Positions 60,907-64,000 of a DNA stretch of 64,000 nucleotides are shown one piece after another. The notes under the pieces were generated by a model. The model saw only the letters and a list, made by a program, of their open reading frames with translations. It had not been told where the DNA came from and did no database searches. The stretch's first letter is position 1; every line of letters starts with the position of its first letter. Origin of the DNA: Streptomyces sp. CB02056. GTDB taxonomy: Bacteria; Actinomycetota; Actinomycetes; Streptomycetales; Streptomycetaceae. The stretch lies in assembly GCF_001905545.1 (NCBI RefSeq), contig NZ_LIPD01000009.1, forward strand, positions 248,001 to 312,000, in the 5' to 3' direction. The position numbers were made by a program, and so were the translations under genes.

Positions 60907-62904
60907 ATGAATACCCGCATGAACGCCCAGGTGGACGCCGCTGCGGACGCCCCGACGAAGGCCTCCGCGGGCGCCCGGGCGCAGGCCCCGGTGAGAGCCT
61001 CGTCGACGGCCCCGGCGGGCCCGCGGAGGGGCACCACCGACGGCCTCACCCGCCGACAGCTGCTGGGCGCGTCGGCGGTGCTCGGCGGCGCGGCCTGGCT
61101 GCTGCGCGGCACCGTCGGCCCGGACAGCGCCGAGGCCGCCGGGCCCGTACCGCCCGGGCTGCCCGCCGGCACCGAGCTCTACCAGCGGGTCTTCCAGAAC
61201 TGGTCCGGCGAGATCCGCACCGACCAGCTGTGGACCTGCGTGCCGCGCACCCCCGAGGAGGTCCCGGCCCTCGCCGACTGGGCGCACGCCAACGGCTGGC
61301 GGCTGCGCGCCTCCGGCTACCGGCACACCTGGGCGCCGCTCACCGTCGCCGCCGGGACCCCGGAGAGCGCCCGGGTCCTGCTCGTGGACACCAGCCGGTA
61401 CCTCACCGCCATCAGCGCCGACTCGCCCGGCACCGTCCGGGTGCAGACCGGCGCCACCATGGAGGCCCTGCTCGCGCACCTGGCCCAGCGTGGCCTGGGC
61501 CTGACCGCCTGCCCGGCCCCCGGCGAGCTCACCGTCGGCGGCGTGCTCGCCATCGGCGGCCACGGCACCGCCACCACGGCGGTCGGGGAGGTACGGCCGG
61601 AGGGGCACGGCTACGGCTCGGTCAGCAACCAGGTCGTCCGGCTCACCGCCGTCGTCCTCGACCCGGCCACCGGCCGCTACACGCTGCGCACCTTCGACCG
61701 CTCCGAGGCCGACAGCGCCGCCTTCCTGGTGCACCTGGGCCGCGCCTTCCTCACCGAGGTGGTGCTGCGGGCCGGCGCCGACCGCCCGTTGCGCTGCGTC
61801 AGCCGGCTCGACATCCCGGCGAGCGAGCTCTTCGCCCGCCCGGGCAGCGGCAGCGGCACCGGGACCGGCGGCGGGCTCGGCGGAGTGCTCGGGGGAGTGC
61901 TGGGCGGCGTCCTCGGCGGCGGGAGCGGCCCGCGCACGCTCGCCGAGTTCGTGGACCGCGACGGCCGGGTCGAGGCGATCTGGTTCGCCTACACCGAGTA
62001 CCCCTGGCTCAAGACCTGGAGCGTCACCCCGAACAAGCCGCTCGGCTCCCTCTCCGTCGACCGCCCCTACAACTACCCCTTCTCGGACAGCATTCCGGAG
62101 CCGGTCGCCCGGCTCGCCGGGGAGATCGTCGCCGGCGCCTGGGCATCGGCCCCGCTGTTCGGCCAACTCCAGTACCTGGTCGCGAAGGTGGGGCTCACCG
62201 GCGACATCACGGACATCCTGCTCTCCGGCGACCTGCTGCGCCGGCTGCTCAGCGGCGAGGTGCTCACCCACTTGCTCGCCGGCGGACTGCACTCCGACCT
62301 CTGGGGCCCTTCCCGTGCCCTGCTCCAGTACGTCCGCCCGACCACCCTGCGGGTCACCGCCAACGGCTACGCGGTCCTCACCAAGCGCGCCGACCTCCAG
62401 TGGGTGGTGAGCGAATTCGCCGCCTACTACCGGGAGTTGCTCGCCGCCTACCAGGCCCGGGGCGAGTTCCCGGTGAACGGCGCGGTGGAGATCCGGGTCA
62501 CCAGCCTGGACGACCCGGCCGCCTCCGGCGTCCCCGGTGCCCGGCCCCCGCTGCTGTCCGCACTGCGCCCGCGCGCCGACCGTCCAGAGTGGGACACGGC
62601 GGTCTGGCTGGACGTCCTGGCCTTCGCCGGCACCCCCGGACTGGAGCGCTTCGCCCGGGAGTTGGAGCAGTGGCTGCTGCGCACCTTCGACGGCACCCGG
62701 GCGGGCCTGCGGGTCGAGTGGTCCAAGGGCTGGGCCTACACCGACGCCGCCGCCTGGTCCGACCCGGACATGATCGGCCGGGCCATCCCCGACAGCCTGC
62801 GGGCCGGCGGCGGGCCCGGCTGGGACGAGGCGGTCGCCGTCCTGGACCGCCACGACCCGCACCGGGTGTTCGGAAATCCCTTCCTGGACGGGCTGTTGAA
62901 GTAG
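60907..62904 (+). CDS. Secreted FAD-linked oxidase, cholesterol-oxidase (VAO-fold) type
   Basis: A 665-residue flavoprotein. A Tat-type signal with twin Arg (TRRQLLGASAVLGGAAWLL) lies near residues 48-68. The FAD domain reads WRLRASGYRHTWAPL and GELTVGGVLAIGGHGTAT, and the long C-terminal substrate domain ends RVFGNPFLDGLLK, as in the covalent-FAD cholesterol oxidases. Between the halves is a Gly-rich insert with three GGVL repeats (nt 61846-61930). It would oxidize a sterol or other alcohol outside the cell. ATG 60907 has GGAGGGG 9 nt upstream; ATG 60841 and 60898 are in frame. Confidence 0.85.
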   Translation: MNTRMNAQVDAAADAPTKASAGARAQAPVRASSTAPAGPRRGTTDGLTRRQLLGASAVLGGAAWLLRGTVGPDSAEAAGPVPPGLPAGTELYQRVFQNWSGEIRTDQLWTCVPRTPEEVPALADWAHANGWRLRASGYRHTWAPLTVAAGTPESARVLLVDTSRYLTAISADSPGTVRVQTGATMEALLAHLAQRGLGLTACPAPGELTVGGVLAIGGHGTATTAVGEVRPEGHGYGSVSNQVVRLTAVVLDPATGRYTLRTFDRSEADSAAFLVHLGRAFLTEVVLRAGADRPLRCVSRLDIPASELFARPGSGSGTGTGGGLGGVLGGVLGGVLGGGSGPRTLAEFVDRDGRVEAIWFAYTEYPWLKTWSVTPNKPLGSLSVDRPYNYPFSDSIPEPVARLAGEIVAGAWASAPLFGQLQYLVAKVGLTGDITDILLSGDLLRRLLSGEVLTHLLAGGLHSDLWGPSRALLQYVRPTTLRVTANGYAVLTKRADLQWVVSEFAAYYRELLAAYQARGEFPVNGAVEIRVTSLDDPAASGVPGARPPLLSALRPRADRPEWDTAVWLDVLAFAGTPGLERFARELEQWLLRTFDGTRAGLRVEWSKGWAYTDAAAWSDPDMIGRAIPDSLRAGGGPGWDEAVAVLDRHDPHRVFGNPFLDGLLK

Positions 62905-62935
62905 TTCGTGCCCGCAAGGTGATGCTGACTGGTCG

Positions 62936-63574
62936 TCAGATGTGTTCCATGACGATCACCGCGAGGGTGTCCGGGGCCAGGGCGCGGAACACGTGCGGAG
63001 CGTCGCCCGGGTAGCTCACGTAGTCGCCCGGGCCCAGTTCCACCGGCGCCTCCGTCGGCCCGACCAGCGCCCGCCCGGCACCGATCAGCACGTGCTCGAC
63101 GGTGCCGGGCATGTGCGGGTCGGAGGCCCTGGTCTCGCCCGGCTGCGCCTCGATCCGGTAGATGTCGCGCCGGGCGTTGGGCGGGCAGGAGGAGAGCACG
63201 GTGGCGGCGTAGTCGGCACGCTCGGAGTGGGTCACCGGGCCCTCGCCGACCCGGATCACCTTGACCACCGGGCGCGGCGGGTCGACCAGCCGGCTGAACG
63301 GCACGTTCAGCGCGACCCCGAGTGCCCAGAGCGTCTCCACGCTGGGGTTGCCCGCGCCCGACTCCAGCTGGGACAGGGTGGACTTGGCGATGCCCGCACG
63401 CCGGGCCAGCTCGGCCATCGACAGGCCGCTGCGCTCGCGCTCGCGCCGGATCGCGGCGGCGATCTGGCCGATCAGCTCGGTGCCGTTCCCGTTGCCGCTG
63501 CCGCCGCCGGGGCGGTTGCCGGTGCCGCCGTCGGGGCCCGTGGCCGGGGTGGTCTGGTCACTCATGCTCGCCAC
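62936..63574 (-). CDS. XRE-family regulator with a cupin domain
   Basis: A 212-residue regulator. Helix-turn-helix: RSGLSMAELARRAGIAKSTLSQLESGAGNPSVETLWALG. A cupin sensor domain follows (PHMPGTVEHVLIGAGRALVGP, GPGDYVSYPGDAPHVF). The first 30 residues are Gly/Asn-rich. GTG 63574 is chosen because AGGAGGAA lies 6 nt upstream; ATG 63565 is too far from that site. It is divergent from an azlC-like gene, a very common pair, and the operator copies between them are its likely targets. Confidence 0.9.
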   Translation of the reverse strand: MASMSDQTTPATGPDGGTGNRPGGGSGNGNGTELIGQIAAAIRRERERSGLSMAELARRAGIAKSTLSQLESGAGNPSVETLWALGVALNVPFSRLVDPPRPVVKVIRVGEGPVTHSERADYAATVLSSCPPNARRDIYRIEAQPGETRASDPHMPGTVEHVLIGAGRALVGPTEAPVELGPGDYVSYPGDAPHVFRALAPDTLAVIVMEHI

Positions 63575-63683
63575 TCACGCTTCCTCCTGGCCCCTTCCAC
63601 GTCCACGGCTCCCGGTGCGGCCGATGCCGCCGTTCATGCTGCCACGGTCGGTCGCGCCGACCGTACCGACCGCGTCGGCCATC

Positions 63684-63768
63684 GTTCGCCGGATCGGTCT
63701 GCCTGTTCGCCTTGACGAACGAGGCTGGAGCGGTTCACTCTAATGAACATGCGTTCGCTACTCCGAAC
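63684..63768. promoter_or_regulatory. Array of GTTCR-N6-YGAAC operators
   Basis: Perfect 16-bp copies of the form GTTCR-N6-YGAAC lie at 63705-63720, 63733-63748 and 63753-63768, and a decayed copy lies at 63684-63699. The second covers the azlC start codon and the third is inside the gene. TTGACG (63712-63717) in the first copy looks like the -35 box. The XRE-cupin protein is the expected binder. Confidence 0.82.
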
Positions 63769-64000
63769 ACTGGAGCGCGCCACCCTCCGGGACGTCGCTC
63801 TGGTCTGCCTGGCCGATGCCCTCGTCGGCGCCTCCTTCGGCGCGATCAGCGTCTCCGGCGGTCTGCCGCTCTGGGTGCCGGTCGCCCTCTCCGTCCTGGT
63901 GTTCGCGGGCGGCTCCCAGTTCGCGGCGGTCGGCGTGGTGCTCTCCGGCGGCGGCGCCCTCGCCGCGGTCGCCACCGGGTTGGTGCTCAACGCCCGGCTG
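63743..64000 (+). CDS. azlC: AzlC-family branched-chain amino acid exporter (3' truncated)
   Basis: The first 86 codons of an AzlC-like membrane protein; the rest lies beyond the window. Visible are CLADALVGASFGAISVSGGLPLWVPVALSVLVFAGGSQFAAVGVV, with the family motif FAGGSQF. AzlC with AzlD exports branched-chain amino acids or analogues. ATG 63743 or 63749 can be the start. Neither has a ribosome binding site, and the promoter is so close that a leaderless message is likely. The operator array overlaps the start, so repression would be tight. Confidence 0.88.
   Translation, partial: MNMRSLLRTLERATLRDVALVCLADALVGASFGAISVSGGLPLWVPVALSVLVFAGGSQFAAVGVVLSGGGALAAVATGLVLNARL

Overview
The window is very GC-rich, with dense codon-position-3 GC bias, frequent GTG and TTG starts, ATGA-type gene overlaps and almost only actinomycete-type protein families. 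It is typical chromosomal DNA of a Streptomyces-like actinomycete (Streptomyces or Kitasatospora). I see no rRNA, tRNA, CRISPR array, insertion sequence, prophage or attachment site. Both ends cut through genes.

Layout. Positions 1-8106 hold a tightly coupled four-gene YehL-type MoxR ATPase system: a large partner protein, the AAA+ ATPase, a DUF5682-VWA fusion and a SWIM zinc-finger protein. Positions 8432-18636 hold a MarR regulator, an orphan CvnA-like sensor kinase, an acyl-CoA-dehydrogenase-like protein lacking both usual catalytic glutamates, a GAF-PAS sensor, a lipase-maturation-factor membrane protein and a 772-residue protein with a huge acidic low-complexity centre. Positions 18755-29163 form the most interesting block: a metallophore-type ABC importer (lipoprotein, FecCD permease, ATPase), a soluble helical-backbone metal receptor, a three-gene MFS exporter - cytochrome P450 - PvcA-type isonitrile synthase operon, a SigC-like ECF sigma factor with a divergent zinc-finger anti-sigma-like protein, and a Met/His-rich membrane protein. 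I read this as a candidate isonitrile chalkophore (copper-binding metabolite) locus; that reading is inference.

Positions 29427-39157 hold a P450 with a long acidic extension, a lactonase-like MBL protein, an Lrp/LysE divergent pair, a CoA transferase, a DUF6461 protein, an HdeD protein, a two-RCK ion-channel-like protein and an enoyl-CoA hydratase. Positions 39351-45767 hold pyruvate dehydrogenase E1 (aceE) with a clear promoter and palindromes, a GntR regulator, a 3-hydroxyisobutyryl-CoA hydrolase-like gene, and a TetR/SDR divergent pair with a clear operator. Positions 45879-50564 carry tyrosine/homogentisate catabolism (hpd; then hmgA, an unknown gene and the fumarylacetoacetase gene, translationally coupled). 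The right part holds a phosphoribosyltransferase-hydrolase fusion, three cupin-like genes, a NarL-type regulator, a second acyl-CoA dehydrogenase with PadR, a SPW membrane protein, fumC, a nitrilase-family gene, a secreted cholesterol-oxidase-like flavoprotein, and a divergent XRE-cupin/AzlC pair with at least three copies of one 16-bp operator.

Four intergenic gaps carry related, comparatively AT-rich palindromes built from ACAGAT/CTGTCAG words (26946-26989, 38290-38333, 45788-45865, 54063-54130). They look like a dispersed palindromic repeat family of this lineage. Many gene starts were moved from the longest open frame to a start with a ribosome binding site, as stated in each entry.
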